Shown here in pieces: positions 42,883 to 52,700 of a DNA stretch of 64,000 nucleotides. Source of the stretch: Pseudomonas fluorescens (lineage in GTDB: Bacteria; Pseudomonadota; Gammaproteobacteria; Pseudomonadales; Pseudomonadaceae); NCBI RefSeq assembly GCF_902498195.1, contig NZ_CABVIY010000003.1, forward strand, positions 496,001-560,000. Reading direction: 5' to 3'. The translations under genes were made by a program, and so were the position numbers. Each line of letters starts with the position of its first letter. The first letter of the stretch is position 1. The notes under the pieces are model-generated. The model saw nothing but the letters and a program-made list of their open reading frames with translations, made no database searches and was not told the DNA's origin.

Positions 42883-44175
42883 TCAGGAATGGGCGGTGCG
42901 GGGCAGGGCCACCGGCGGGCGTGCGCGGTCACTGGCGCCGGGTTTGAGCAGCAGCGTCAGCACCACTGACAACATCAACGCGCCGCTCATCAACAAGTAG
43001 GACGCGCCGGGCGAACCGGTGGAACTGTTGAGGTAGCCCACCAGATAGGAACCGCCGAATGAACCGAGGGCGCCCATGCTGTTGATCAGTGCCATGGCAC
43101 CACCGGCGACGTTGGCCGGGAGGATTTCCGGGATGATCGCGAAGAACGGCCCGTAGGGCGCGTACATGCAGGCGCCTGCAATCACCAGCAGGGTGTAGGA
43201 CCACCAGAAGTGCTCCGCGCCCAAGGCGTAGGAACCATAGAAAGCGATCGAGGCGATCAACAGCGGCGGCCAGACGAAGCGTTTGCGCTTTTGCAACTTG
43301 TCCGAGCCCCAGGACACCAGCAGCATGCCGATCACCGCCGCGAGGTAAGGCAGCGCCGAGAGCCAGCCGGCTTCGACCATGTCCATCTGCGCGCCGGCCT
43401 TGAGGATCGACGGCAGCCACAGCACGAAACCGTAGACGCCGATGCTCCAGCAGAAAAACTGCAAGGCCAGCAGGATCACCTTCGGCGAACGAAAGGCTTC
43501 GGCGTAGTTTTTCACCGCCTTGATGCCGACCTGTTCCGCCGCCAGGGCGCTCTCCAGGTCCTGTTTTTCCTGGTCGTTGAGCCACTTGGCTTGCGACGGC
43601 CGATCATCGGCCAGCTTCCACCAGATGAACGCCCAGAGGACCGCCGGCAAGCCTTCGATGATGAACATCCAGCGCCAGCTGTAGTGCTGCACCAGATAGC
43701 CCGAGACCACCGACATCCAGAGCATGGTCACCGGGTTGCCGAGGATCAGGAAGGTGTTGGCCCGCGAGCGTTCGGCACGGGTGAACCAGTGGCACAGGTA
43801 GATCAGCATCGCCGGCATCACGGCGGCCTCGACCACGCCGAGCATGAAGCGGATCACGATCAGCCAGTAGGCGTTGGAGACGATCCCGGTCAGGGTCGCC
43901 AGGCTGCCCCAGAGGATCAGGCTGACGAAGATCAGCTTCTTCACGCTGTGTTTCTGGGCGTAGATCGCCCCCGGCACCTGGAAGAAAAAGTAGCCGAGGA
44001 AGAACAGCGCGCCGAGCATCGACGACAGGCCCGGGGTGATCATCAGGTCGGCGGCCATCCCGGACGCGGCGGCGAAGCCGTAGTTGGCGCGGTCCAGGTA
44101 CGCCAGGCTGTAGGTGATGAACACGATGGGCATGATGTACCACCAGCGGCGGGTGGCGAGGGTTGCGGTTTTCAT
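42883..44175 (-). CDS. kguT: 2-ketogluconate MFS transporter
   Basis: 430 residues with twelve predicted helices, of the anion:cation symporter family. It begins MKTATLATRRWWYIMPIVFI and has YLDRANYGFAAASGMAADL and RFMLGVVEAAVMPAMLIYL. It takes up 2-ketogluconate produced in the periplasm by gluconate dehydrogenase. Assignment to KguT rests on its place between kguK and kguD, the same order as in P. aeruginosa. Confidence 0.92.
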   Translation of the reverse strand: MKTATLATRRWWYIMPIVFITYSLAYLDRANYGFAAASGMAADLMITPGLSSMLGALFFLGYFFFQVPGAIYAQKHSVKKLIFVSLILWGSLATLTGIVSNAYWLIVIRFMLGVVEAAVMPAMLIYLCHWFTRAERSRANTFLILGNPVTMLWMSVVSGYLVQHYSWRWMFIIEGLPAVLWAFIWWKLADDRPSQAKWLNDQEKQDLESALAAEQVGIKAVKNYAEAFRSPKVILLALQFFCWSIGVYGFVLWLPSILKAGAQMDMVEAGWLSALPYLAAVIGMLLVSWGSDKLQKRKRFVWPPLLIASIAFYGSYALGAEHFWWSYTLLVIAGACMYAPYGPFFAIIPEILPANVAGGAMALINSMGALGSFGGSYLVGYLNSSTGSPGASYLLMSGALMLSVVLTLLLKPGASDRARPPVALPRTAHS

Positions 44176-44221
44176 CAGTGGTGCTCCTGAGCTTGTTGTT
44201 TTTGTCGCAGCAGGTAACGGT

Positions 44222-45262
44222 TTAGATCTCTAGTGATTGTTCCGGCCTCTTCGCGAGCAAGCCCGCTCCCACAGGTCTTGCGTCTGGACTCGATCCTGTG
44301 GGAGCGGGCTTGCTCGCGAAGGCGGCCTCAAATTCGACGGACATCTCAGCCCGGGTCGGCAACCCCTCCATATCCCCCCGACTCTGCACCGCCCGGCTGC
44401 CAATCCAGTTGGCGCGTTTCACGGCGTCGGCAAAGCTGTGGTTTTCCAGCAATGCGCTGATCATGCCGACGGCAAAACCATCACCGGCACCCACGGTGTC
44501 GACCACGGTTTCCACGGGCACACCCGCGACAAAACCCTGATCCAGATGCGTACGGTAATAAGCCCCATGCGGGCCGAGCTTGATCGCCACCGCTTCGGCG
44601 CCCTGGTCGAGGTAGAACGCGGCGATATCAGCCGGGTCTTCAAAACCGGTCAGCAAACGGCCTTCGCTCAACCCCGGCAGCACCCAGTGGGCGAGGGCGG
44701 CGAGGCGGTTGATCTCGGTGATCATCTGTTGCTGGCTGGCCCACAGGCTCGGGCGCAGGTTCGGGTCGAAGGACACGCTGCGCCCGGCGTCGCGCATGCG
44801 GGTCATCAGTTCGAAAGACATCTGCCGCGCCGTCTGCGACAGCGCCGGGGGAATGCCAGTGGCATGCAGGTGCCGGGCGTTGAGCCGTTGCGCAACAATC
44901 GACTGCGGCGACAGATGACTGGCCGCCGAACCCCGGCGGAAATACTCGACCATCGGGTCGTCGCCATCGTCGGTGCGGGACTTGAACTGAAACCCGGTGG
45001 GATGCGCGGCATCGATGGCGACGTGGCTGCAATCCAGCCCTTCGTTTTGCAGGGTGTCGACCACGAACCGGCCCAGTGAATCGTCACCGACCCGGCTCAA
45101 CCAGGCCACCTTGAACCCCAGTCGCGACAATCCTATGGCGACGTTGCTGTCGGCCCCGGCAATGCGCTTGTGGAAGTGCTCGACCCTGGCCAGGTCGCCA
45201 GTCTGATCGGCGACGAACATCGCCATGGTTTCGCCGAACGAGAGGACATCGATCTCAGACAT
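44222..45262 (-). CDS. kguK: 2-ketogluconokinase (PfkB family) with REP-encoded C-terminus
   Basis: 346 residues of the ribokinase/PfkB fold: VLSFGETMAMFVADQTGDLA, the substrate region AGADSNVAIGLSRLG, and the catalytic DTVGAGDGFAVG near residue 260. It phosphorylates 2-ketogluconate. The ATG at 45262 overlaps the kguE stop by 8 bp; the open frame extends upstream but not as family sequence. The last 34 residues (FASKPAPTG ... VGAGLLAKRPEQ) are translated from a REP pair, 44249-44326, which seems to have replaced the original stop. PfkB kinases of this type usually end near residue 312-316, so the tail is probably dispensable. Confidence 0.93.
   Translation of the reverse strand: MSEIDVLSFGETMAMFVADQTGDLARVEHFHKRIAGADSNVAIGLSRLGFKVAWLSRVGDDSLGRFVVDTLQNEGLDCSHVAIDAAHPTGFQFKSRTDDGDDPMVEYFRRGSAASHLSPQSIVAQRLNARHLHATGIPPALSQTARQMSFELMTRMRDAGRSVSFDPNLRPSLWASQQQMITEINRLAALAHWVLPGLSEGRLLTGFEDPADIAAFYLDQGAEAVAIKLGPHGAYYRTHLDQGFVAGVPVETVVDTVGAGDGFAVGMISALLENHSFADAVKRANWIGSRAVQSRGDMEGLPTRAEMSVEFEAAFASKPAPTGSSPDARPVGAGLLAKRPEQSLEI
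44249..44326. repeat. REP pair overlapping the 3' end of kguK
   Basis: TTCGCGAGCAAGCCCGCTCC near 44250 and the inverted GGGAGCGGGCTTGCTCGCGA unit ending near 44320. It is coding sequence for the kguK tail and sits between kguK and kguT inside the operon. Confidence 0.9.
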
Positions 45263-46037
45263 GTGCGCTCTCCAGCCGGGATTGACCGAGGCGGGCGAGG
45301 GCGCCGACATGTTCGCTGGTGAGCTGCACCAGGTCGTCGCCTTGCAGCGGGTACTCGGCGGCGCGCATCACGCCGTGAGGCATGTGTCGCAGCAGTTGTT
45401 CCCACAGCTCCAGGTCACTGTCGGCGGGCGGGATGGCAACCAGTTTGCCGTCGGCCCGGCGTGACACGGCCTTGCAATGCACATAGCCGACATGACGCCC
45501 GAGCAGCCGCGCGGCGCTGGCGGCCGATTGATCCTGCCACTGCCAGTTGCCGATATCGAAGGTCATCCTGATCGGCAGCCGGTGCTGTTCGACCTCAGTG
45601 AAAAACCGCTGGAAGGGTTCGATGCGTCCCCCGTGCAGGGTCTGGTCGTTCTCCACCAGTAGCTGCACCGGGCTTTGCGTGAGGGTGCGGGCCAGGGCTT
45701 GCAGGTCGTTGTTGTCGGTGAAGTAACCCAGGGACACTTTCAGCCAACGGGCACCGAATGATTCGGCGCGTTGCAGGGCAGCGGTCAATTCAGGATTGGG
45801 TCTGGACTGACCGGCCAGCCACAGCTCCATCGGCGAGGAGTAAATGCTGTGCAGTCCCTCAGCCTGTGTCGCGTTCGCCAGTTGCGTGGGATTTTCGTCC
45901 GTCAGCAATTCTTCGCGCCATTCGATGTGGGTGGCGCCAGCGGCGGCGAGGATTTCGATGAAACTGCCCTGACCGCGTCGGCGCACAAGGTCGGCGCCGT
46001 AGCTGGAAAGGCTGATGGAAACGGCGGGTGTGTTCAT
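45255..46037 (-). CDS. kguE: KguE, sugar phosphate isomerase/epimerase-like protein
   Basis: 260 residues from the ATG at 46037; the longer open frame to 46076 would put the PtxS operator inside the gene. A TIM-barrel of the xylose isomerase-like AP endonuclease 2 family: THIEWREELLTDE, the metal-site VENDQTLHGG, MTFDIGNWQW and GYVHCKAVS. First gene of the 2-ketogluconate operon; its exact step is not firmly known. A PtxS operator lies 15-28 bp upstream of the start, where bound repressor would block transcription. Confidence 0.9.
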   Translation of the reverse strand: MNTPAVSISLSSYGADLVRRRGQGSFIEILAAAGATHIEWREELLTDENPTQLANATQAEGLHSIYSSPMELWLAGQSRPNPELTAALQRAESFGARWLKVSLGYFTDNNDLQALARTLTQSPVQLLVENDQTLHGGRIEPFQRFFTEVEQHRLPIRMTFDIGNWQWQDQSAASAARLLGRHVGYVHCKAVSRRADGKLVAIPPADSDLELWEQLLRHMPHGVMRAAEYPLQGDDLVQLTSEHVGALARLGQSRLESAHV

Positions 46038-46051
46038 TGTTTTTATACCTC

Positions 46052-46065
46052 TGAAACCGGTTTCA
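46052..46065. promoter_or_regulatory. PtxS operator of the kgu operon
   Basis: TGAAACCGGTTTCA, a perfect 14-bp palindrome identical to the published PtxS site of P. aeruginosa and P. putida, lies just upstream of kguE. The same sequence lies before ptxS. Confidence 0.93.
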
Positions 46066-46102
46066 TTTTTGTTCAAAAAAAAGGTGGTGTGCTTTAGGGT
46101 CT

Positions 46103-46180
46103 CTTCGCGAGCAAGCCCGCTCCCACAGGGGTCCTGTGTTCACAAACCCGGTGTGGGAGCGGGCTTGCTCGCGAAAAGGC
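46103..46180. repeat. REP pair between ptxS and kguE
   Basis: CTTCGCGAGCAAGCCCGCTC near 46103 and its inverted partner ending at 46180. It lies between the ptxS stop and the kgu promoter region, and may insulate the two transcripts. Confidence 0.9.
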
Positions 46181-46188
46181 CGGAATAA

Positions 46189-47214
46189 TCACCGCAAAAC
46201 TCCACGGGTCGACCCCCGCACAATCAGCCGGGCTGAAAAATCAATCTTGCGTACCGCCCCGACATCTCCGCGCAACCGCTTGAGCAAACACTCAAACGCA
46301 CTCGCGCCAATCTCCGCCGTCGGCTGGGCGAGGGCGGTAATGCCACTGCCCACCAACGGGTACCAATCCAGGTCGTCGAGGGCGATCAACCCCACCTCGT
46401 CAAACAGATTGCACTGGAGTTCACGCAGTGCATGGGTGCTGGCCAATGCGGCAATGCCATTGGCGCAAAACAGCGCCTTGGGCCCTGGGCCGGGTGTCTC
46501 CAGAAAGGTTTTCAACATCGCCGTCAGTTCACTGCCGGTTTCGATCAGCGTGCCGCGCAGCGCCGGACGACGGGCGATCTGCGCCTTGAAACTGCTGACC
46601 CGCTCGATCCGCGAACTGGTGCCGTCAAAAGGTTCGGTGACCAGCAACAGATCGCGGTAACCACGTTCTTCAAGGTGGGCGAGGGCGAGTTCGACCGCTG
46701 CCGGGTTATCGAGGCCGACCAGGTCACTCTCCAGGTGCTCGACCTTGCGATCCACCAGCACCAGGGGCATTTCCCGGTGCAGTTCGTGCAACTCATCGCG
46801 GTGATGACCGAGGGTGTTCACGATCAGGCCTTCGATGTTGTACGAGCGCAACAGGGCCAGGTGCTGGCGCTCCTGCTCGTCGTCGCGGTCGGTGTTGCAC
46901 ACCACCAGGCTGTAGCCGTGCTGACGGCAGGCGGTTTCCACCCCGTGCATCACGGCAATCGAGTAAGGGTTACGGATATCGGCGACCAGCATGCCGATCA
47001 GGCGGGTTCGCCCGCGTTTCAGGCCGCGGGCCATCTGGTTCGGGCGGTAGCCCAATTCGGCAATCGCCCGTTCGATGCGCTCGGCAATGGCATCGGAGAG
47101 CAGGGCGCGATCCTCGCCAATGAAGCGCGAGACGCTGGCCTTGGACACCTTGGCGTGTTCGGCGACATCAAGCATGGTCACGCGGCTGCGCTGGGCGGCG
47201 GAGAAATCGTTCAC
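46189..47214 (-). CDS. ptxS: PtxS, LacI-family repressor of 2-ketogluconate genes
   Basis: 341 residues from a GTG at 47214, which follows AAGG and gives a length near the known PtxS. Another GTG at 47259 would lie against the operator, and the ATG at 47175 would cut the helix-turn-helix. The N-terminus reads VTMLDVAEHAKVSKASVSRF, then the hinge YRPNQMARGLKRGRTRLIG and a periplasmic-binding-like core with IRNPYSIAVMHGVE. PtxS binds TGAAACCGGTTTCA and releases it on binding 2-ketogluconate. It represses its own gene and the kgu operon. Confidence 0.93.
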   Translation of the reverse strand: MNDFSAAQRSRVTMLDVAEHAKVSKASVSRFIGEDRALLSDAIAERIERAIAELGYRPNQMARGLKRGRTRLIGMLVADIRNPYSIAVMHGVETACRQHGYSLVVCNTDRDDEQERQHLALLRSYNIEGLIVNTLGHHRDELHELHREMPLVLVDRKVEHLESDLVGLDNPAAVELALAHLEERGYRDLLLVTEPFDGTSSRIERVSSFKAQIARRPALRGTLIETGSELTAMLKTFLETPGPGPKALFCANGIAALASTHALRELQCNLFDEVGLIALDDLDWYPLVGSGITALAQPTAEIGASAFECLLKRLRGDVGAVRKIDFSARLIVRGSTRGVLR

Positions 47215-47259
47215 GGGCTGAAACCTTGTTATTGGATTTATTAGGTTTGTGCGTTGCAC

Positions 47260-47273
47260 TGAAACCGGTTTCA
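47260..47273. promoter_or_regulatory. PtxS operator of ptxS
   Basis: A second perfect TGAAACCGGTTTCA, 45 bp upstream of the chosen ptxS start codon, supports negative autoregulation. Confidence 0.93.
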
Positions 47274-47346
47274 GAAGACACCAAAAGCCGATTGGCCGTC
47301 AAGCCTGTGTTTAAAAATTGTCAGGCAATGACCGACGGATGGACAC

Positions 47347-47955
47347 TCAGGCCAACACACTCAACCATGTCGAACCCAGCAACAACAGGGCCATGCACCG
47401 GTTGAAACGCTGCATGGCAACGGGCGAGCGCAACCAGCGACTCGACCCCGCACCGAGCAGCGCCCAAACCCCGAGGCAGGGCAGGGAGATCAGGAAAAAC
47501 GCCACGGACAGGTACAGCACATGGGTCATGCGTTCCTCACCGACGCCGGCAAAAACGCTGACCACCGCCAGCGCCATCATCCAGGTCTTCGGGTTGATCC
47601 ACTGCAAACCGGCCGCGCCCCATGCCCCCAGACGCGTGCCGCTGTCCTGCGCCATTACGGCGGCGGCCGGGGCGCGGAAGATCTGCCAGGCCAGATAACT
47701 CAGCCACGCAACGCCGGCCCATTGCATGATCGTTTGCAAGCCAGGCCATGCGTTCAGCGAAGATCCGGCGCCCGTGCCCACCAGCAATACAAGCATCGCG
47801 GCACTGGCGCAGCCGCCGAGAATGATCGGCACTGCCGCCGCCAGACCGAAACGGGCGCTGTTGCTCAACACCAGGATATTGGTCGGGCCCGGGGTGATCG
47901 CTGCCACGAAGGCAAACAGCAGGAAGGGTAAAAACGTCGGGAACGAGGTGAACAT
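47347..47955 (-). CDS. LysE/RhtB-family amino acid exporter
   Basis: 202 residues from the ATG at 47955; the open frame to 47997 is not family-like. Six predicted helices. The N-terminal signature is LFAFVAAITPGPTNILVLSN, with GLQWINPKTWMMALAVVSVF in the middle. The group exports amino acids or related metabolites. An AraC-type gene lies 52 bp upstream on the same strand and is the likely regulator. Confidence 0.9.
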   Translation of the reverse strand: MFTSFPTFLPFLLFAFVAAITPGPTNILVLSNSARFGLAAAVPIILGGCASAAMLVLLVGTGAGSSLNAWPGLQTIMQWAGVAWLSYLAWQIFRAPAAAVMAQDSGTRLGAWGAAGLQWINPKTWMMALAVVSVFAGVGEERMTHVLYLSVAFFLISLPCLGVWALLGAGSSRWLRSPVAMQRFNRCMALLLLGSTWLSVLA

Positions 47956-48007
47956 TGCAGGCAAGCTCCAGTGAAAATCGTTGATGTCGATCTTCACAAC
48001 CTGCAGT

Positions 48008-48847
48008 TCAACTGTCTGGAAGATTTGAGCAGCGCTTGCGATACAGCGCGGGTGTCAGGCCATAAGCGCGCACGAACCAGCGCCCCAGATGGCTCTGATC
48101 GGCAAACCCCAGCGCCATGGCCACCGCTGCCGGTTGCGCGCCCCGGGCCAGCATCCGGCGCGCCGTGGCCAGGCGCAATTGCACGAGGTAAGCGTGGGGG
48201 GCGATGCCATAGGCGGCCTTGAACGCGCGGGTCAGGCGAAAGCGGTCGACCCCGGCGGCGGCGGCCACCTGATCAAGCCCGATGTCTTCGTGAGCATGGG
48301 CGTGCAGATAGTCCCGCGCCTTTTGCGCCACCAGCGGCAAGCGCGGGTCGTTGGCATACCGGGCGCGCCAGTGCAGGTGCGTGGTGAGGCGTTCGAGCAA
48401 GCCGTCGAGGGCGGTCTGGCGCACGATCTTCAGTTCGCCCTGATGCAAGGCCTGAAACGCCAGGCTGGTGGCGTGGGCCAGGCGCACGTCGCTGGCCAGG
48501 GTGTTGGCGAAGCTCAGCTCGCCCTGGTCCGGCGCTTCGACGAACACCGCGCTGAGTTCGCGTTTCAACCACTGTGGATCGAGGTACAGCGTGCGGTAGG
48601 TAAAGCCGTCGTCCGTCGGCGCTTCGCCGTCGTGAATATCACCCGGTTCGAGCAGGAACACCTTGCCCGGCGTGCTCTGGTGCCTGGCCCGCCGACAGTT
48701 GAATTGCTGGACCCCTTGCTCGGTGATGCCCACCAGATAGCTGTCATGCCAGTGCGGGTCGTAGGCATGGCCTTCGAAATGCGCGCGCAGCGTCTCGATG
48801 CCGGTGTCGGCATCCTGGGCCAGGTCGATCCAGTTGTGAGAAGTCAT
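48008..48847 (-). CDS. AraC-family regulator with cupin sensor domain
   Basis: 279 residues. The N-terminal cupin (about 15-140) has AHFEGHAYDPHWHDSYLVGI and the LLEPGDIHDGEAP turn. The C-terminal pair of helix-turn-helix motifs (about 175-275) has DQVAAAAGVDRFRLTRAFKA and AVAMALGFADQSHLGRWFVR, ending GLTPALYRKR. This AraC/LysE pairing is common in Pseudomonas. The effector is probably an amino acid, which is inference. Confidence 0.9.
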   Translation of the reverse strand: MTSHNWIDLAQDADTGIETLRAHFEGHAYDPHWHDSYLVGITEQGVQQFNCRRARHQSTPGKVFLLEPGDIHDGEAPTDDGFTYRTLYLDPQWLKRELSAVFVEAPDQGELSFANTLASDVRLAHATSLAFQALHQGELKIVRQTALDGLLERLTTHLHWRARYANDPRLPLVAQKARDYLHAHAHEDIGLDQVAAAAGVDRFRLTRAFKAAYGIAPHAYLVQLRLATARRMLARGAQPAAVAMALGFADQSHLGRWFVRAYGLTPALYRKRCSNLPDS

Positions 48848-48923
48848 GCGGCACCTGCGCGGCGGATTGCCGAATCATTTAACGCCCGTGGCGAGGGCGA
48901 CGGCTAGAACATTTGTGCACGGC

Positions 48924-49565
48924 TCAGCTGAACAGCCCGGCGGCGATGTTGATGGAAAAGCCGAGAATCGCGGTGTTGAACAGGAAACCAATCAGCGACT
49001 GCGCCAATACGATCTTGCGCAAGTCACGGGTCGCCACGCCGACGTCCGAAGTCTGCACCGCCACGCCGATGGTGAACGAGAAATACAGGAAGTCCCAGTA
49101 ATTGGGCGTGGTCAAACCCTCGGCAAAGCGCAGTGCCGGTTCTTTGCCGTTCCATGTGTAAAACAGCCGCGCGTAATGGACGCTGAAAATCACCCCGATC
49201 AACAGCCATGAACCGATCACCGTCAACGCGGTGAAACCGTAGTGCAGCAGCTTGTGGGTGGTGTCCAGGTCCTTGCTGCCGGCCAGTTCGTAGGTGATGG
49301 TCGCCAGGCTCGCGAGGGCGGCGATGCACACCACGAACAGCACCAGCCCGGCATTTTCATCTTCGATGTCGGCGATGCGTTTCACGTCCGTGGCCTTGGA
49401 GCGCACGGTGAGCCAGAGCATCAGCACCAGATAGGTCCAGACCCCGGTGTTCCAGCCGATGAGGATTTTGCTGATGAGCGAATCGGCCGGCGCCAGGATA
49501 CCCACCGCGACACCGAGCGTGGCGGCGGCGGACAGGCGAGGGTGGGTGTGGGTGAGGTAGGGCAT
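48924..49565 (-). CDS. DUF1345 membrane protein
   Basis: 213 residues from the ATG at 49565. Five or six predicted helices. Signatures include [33 protein letters not shown] and [20 protein letters not shown] followed by [17 protein letters not shown], which resembles the pore-helix part of two-helix potassium channels. DUF1345 has no firm function. A REP pair separates it from the RND operon. Confidence 0.87.
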   Translation of the reverse strand: MPYLTHTHPRLSAAATLGVAVGILAPADSLISKILIGWNTGVWTYLVLMLWLTVRSKATDVKRIADIEDENAGLVLFVVCIAALASLATITYELAGSKDLDTTHKLLHYGFTALTVIGSWLLIGVIFSVHYARLFYTWNGKEPALRFAEGLTTPNYWDFLYFSFTIGVAVQTSDVGVATRDLRKIVLAQSLIGFLFNTAILGFSINIAAGLFS

Positions 49566-49650
49566 GGAGGCTCGATGGGGTGGGGTATGCAAACACCTTA
49601 GCCCAGCGTTGTCGGGTATGACCACAATCGAGAGAACAACACATCACCCA

Positions 49651-49738
49651 GTGGGAGCGGGCTTGCTCGCGAAAGCGGCAGGTCAGTCAGTATTTATGTC
49701 GACTGACCTGCCGCTTTCGCGAGCAAGCCCGCTCCCAC
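49651..49738. repeat. REP pair downstream of the RND operon
   Basis: GTGGGAGCGGGCTTGCTCGC at 49651 and its inverted partner ending at 49738 form near-perfect arms around a spacer that is itself an inverted repeat (GGCAGGTCAGTC and GACTGACCTGCC). Confidence 0.92.
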
Positions 49739-49755
49739 CTGTGATTGATGGGGTG

Positions 49756-52700
49756 TCAGGAGTGCTTGTCTCGCCCCCGCACCCGCTTCATCACCACCAC
49801 AAAAAACACCGGCACGAACACCACTGCCAGGGTCGCGGTGATCATCCCGCCGATCACCCCGGTGCCGATGGCTTGCTGGCTCGCCGAACTCGCCCCGGTG
49901 GCAATCGCCAGCGGGACCACGCCGAGGATGAACGCCAGGGACGTCATCACGATGGGTCGCAGGCGCAGGCGCGCGGCTTGCAGCGTGGCGTCGATCAGGT
50001 CGTGGCCTTCGTCGACCAGGCTCTTGGCGAATTCGATGATCAGGATCGCGTTTTTCGCCGACAGGCCGATGATGGTGATCAGCCCGACCTTGAAGAACAC
50101 GTCATTGGGCATGCCGCGCAGGGTCACGGCCAACACCGCGCCGAGCACGCCGAGCGGCACCACCAGCAGCACCGAAGTCGGAATCGACCAGCTCTCGTAC
50201 AACGCCGCCAGGCACAGGAACACGATCAGCAACGACAAGCCGAGCAGGATCGGCGCCTGGCTCCCGGACAAGCGCTCCTGCAACGACAAGCCGGTCCATT
50301 CCTGGCCCAACCCGGCAGGGCCGAGGGCGACCAGCCGTTCGATTTCCGCCATGGCCTCGCCGGTGCTGTGGCCCGGCTTGGGCTCGCCGGAAATACTGAT
50401 CGCCGGGTAGCCGTTGTAACGGGTCAACTGCGCCGGCCCCTGAGTCCATTTGGCCTGGACGAAGGCGGACAACGGCACCATTTTCCCGTTGTTGTTACGC
50501 ACCTGCATGTTCAGCAGGTCGGCCACCTGACTGCGCTGATCGCCTTCAGCCTGCACCACCACCCGTTGCATCCGCCCCTGATTGGGGAAGTCGTTGATGT
50601 AGGCCGAGCCAACGGCCGTGGACAGCACGCTGCCGATGTCGGCAAAGGACACGCCCAGGGCGTTGGCCTGCTTGCGGTCGACGATCAACTGCACCTGCGG
50701 CGCTTCGGCCAGGGCGCTTTCACGCACGTTCATCAGGATCGGGCTTTTCTCGGCGGCCGCCAGCAGCTCGGTGCGCGCCTGCATCAGCGTGGCATGGCCC
50801 AGGCCGCCACGATCCTGCAAGCGGAACTCGAAGCCGCTGGAGGTGCCGAGGCCGTCCACCGGTGGCGGCAACACGGCAAAGGTCACGGCGTCCTTGATCT
50901 GGCTCAGGGCAATGTTGGCGCGGTCGGCAATGGAGCTTGCCGAATCGTCAGTGCCGCGCTGCGACCAGTCCTTGAGCGTGGTGAACGCCAGCGCCGCGTT
51001 CTGGCCGCTGCCGGAGAAGCTGAAGCCGAGGATCACCGTGCTGTCGCCGACGCCCGGCTCCGTGGCGTTGTGCGCTTCGATCTGCTCGACCACCTGCACC
51101 GTGCGGTTCTTGCTCGCACCCGGTGGCAGTTGAATATCGGTGATGGTATAGCCCTGATCCTCCACCGGCAGGAACGAGGACGGCAGGCGACTGAAGCAAA
51201 TCCCCAGGCCGACCAGCAGCACGCCGTAGATCAACAGGAACCGCCCGCTGCGCTTCAGCGCATAGGCGACCCAGCCCTGATAGCGTGCGGTCAGTTGCTC
51301 GAAACGCCGGTTGAACCAGCCGAAGAACCCGGTTTTCTCGTGGTGCTCGCCTTTGGCAATCGGCTTGAGCAGCGTCGCGCACAGCGCCGGGGTCAAGGTC
51401 AGCGCCAGGAACGCCGAGAACAGGATCGAGGTCGCCATCGACAACGAGAACTGCCGGTAGATCACGCCCACCGAACCCTGCATGAACGCCATCGGAATGA
51501 ACACCGCCACCAGCACCAGGGTGATGCCGATGATCGCGCCGGTAATCTGCCGCATCGCCTTGCGCGTGGCGTCCCTGGGCGACAGGCCTTCGGTGGCCAT
51601 GATCCGCTCGACGTTTTCCACCACCACAATCGCGTCGTCCACCAGAATGCCGATGGCCAGCACCATGCCGAACATGGTCAGCACGTTGATCGAGAAGCCC
51701 AGCGCCAGCATGGTCGCAAAGGTGCCCATCAGCGCCACCGGCACCACCAGCGTCGGGATCAGCGTGTAGCGGATGTTCTGCAGGAACAGGAACATCACCG
51801 CGAATACCAGCACCATGGCCTCAAGCAGGGTGTAGACCACTTTGGTGATCGACACCTTGACGAAGGGCGAGGTGTCGTACGGGATCTTGTACTCGACGTT
51901 CGCCGGGAAATAGCGCGACAGCTCATCCATCTTGGCCCGCACCAGGGTCGCGGTGCTCAGGGCATTGGCACCGGGCGACAATTGCACGGCGACGGCGGTG
52001 GACGGCTTGCCGTTCAGGCGCGTGGAAAACTGATACTCCTGGCTGCCGATCTCGACCCGCGCCACATCGGCGATACGCACGGTGGAGCCGTCGGGATTGG
52101 CCTTGAGCACGATGTCGGCGAACTCTTCCGGGGTCGACAGCTGACCTTTCACGAGGATGGTCGCGGTGATTTCCTGGGTGGTACGGGTCGGCAAATCGCC
52201 GATGCTGCCGGCCGAGACCTGGGCGTTCTGCGCGACGATGGCGGCGTTGACATCGCCGGGCGTGAGGTTGAAGCCGATCAGTTTCTGCGGGTCGATCCAG
52301 ATCCGCATGGCCCGTTCAGCACCGTACAGCTGCGCCTTGCCGACGCCGTCCAGGCGCTTGATCTCGTTCATCACGTTGCGCGCCAGGTAATCGCTGAGCG
52401 CCACGTCGTCGAGCTTGCCGTCGCTGGAAGTCAGGGTGATCAGCAGCAGGAAACCGGCGGAGACTTTCTCCACCTGCAAGCCTTGCTGGTTGACCGCTTG
52501 CGGCAGGCGCGACTCCACGACTTTCAGGCGGTTCTGCACATCCACCTGGGCCATTTCCGGGTTAGTACCGGGCTGGAAGGTCGCCTTGATCGTCGCGGTG
52601 CCGAGACTGCTCTGCGACTCGAAATACAGCAGGTGATCGGCGCCGTTGAGCTCTTCCTCGATCAGGCTGACCACGCTTTCATCCACGGTCTGCGCGGAGG

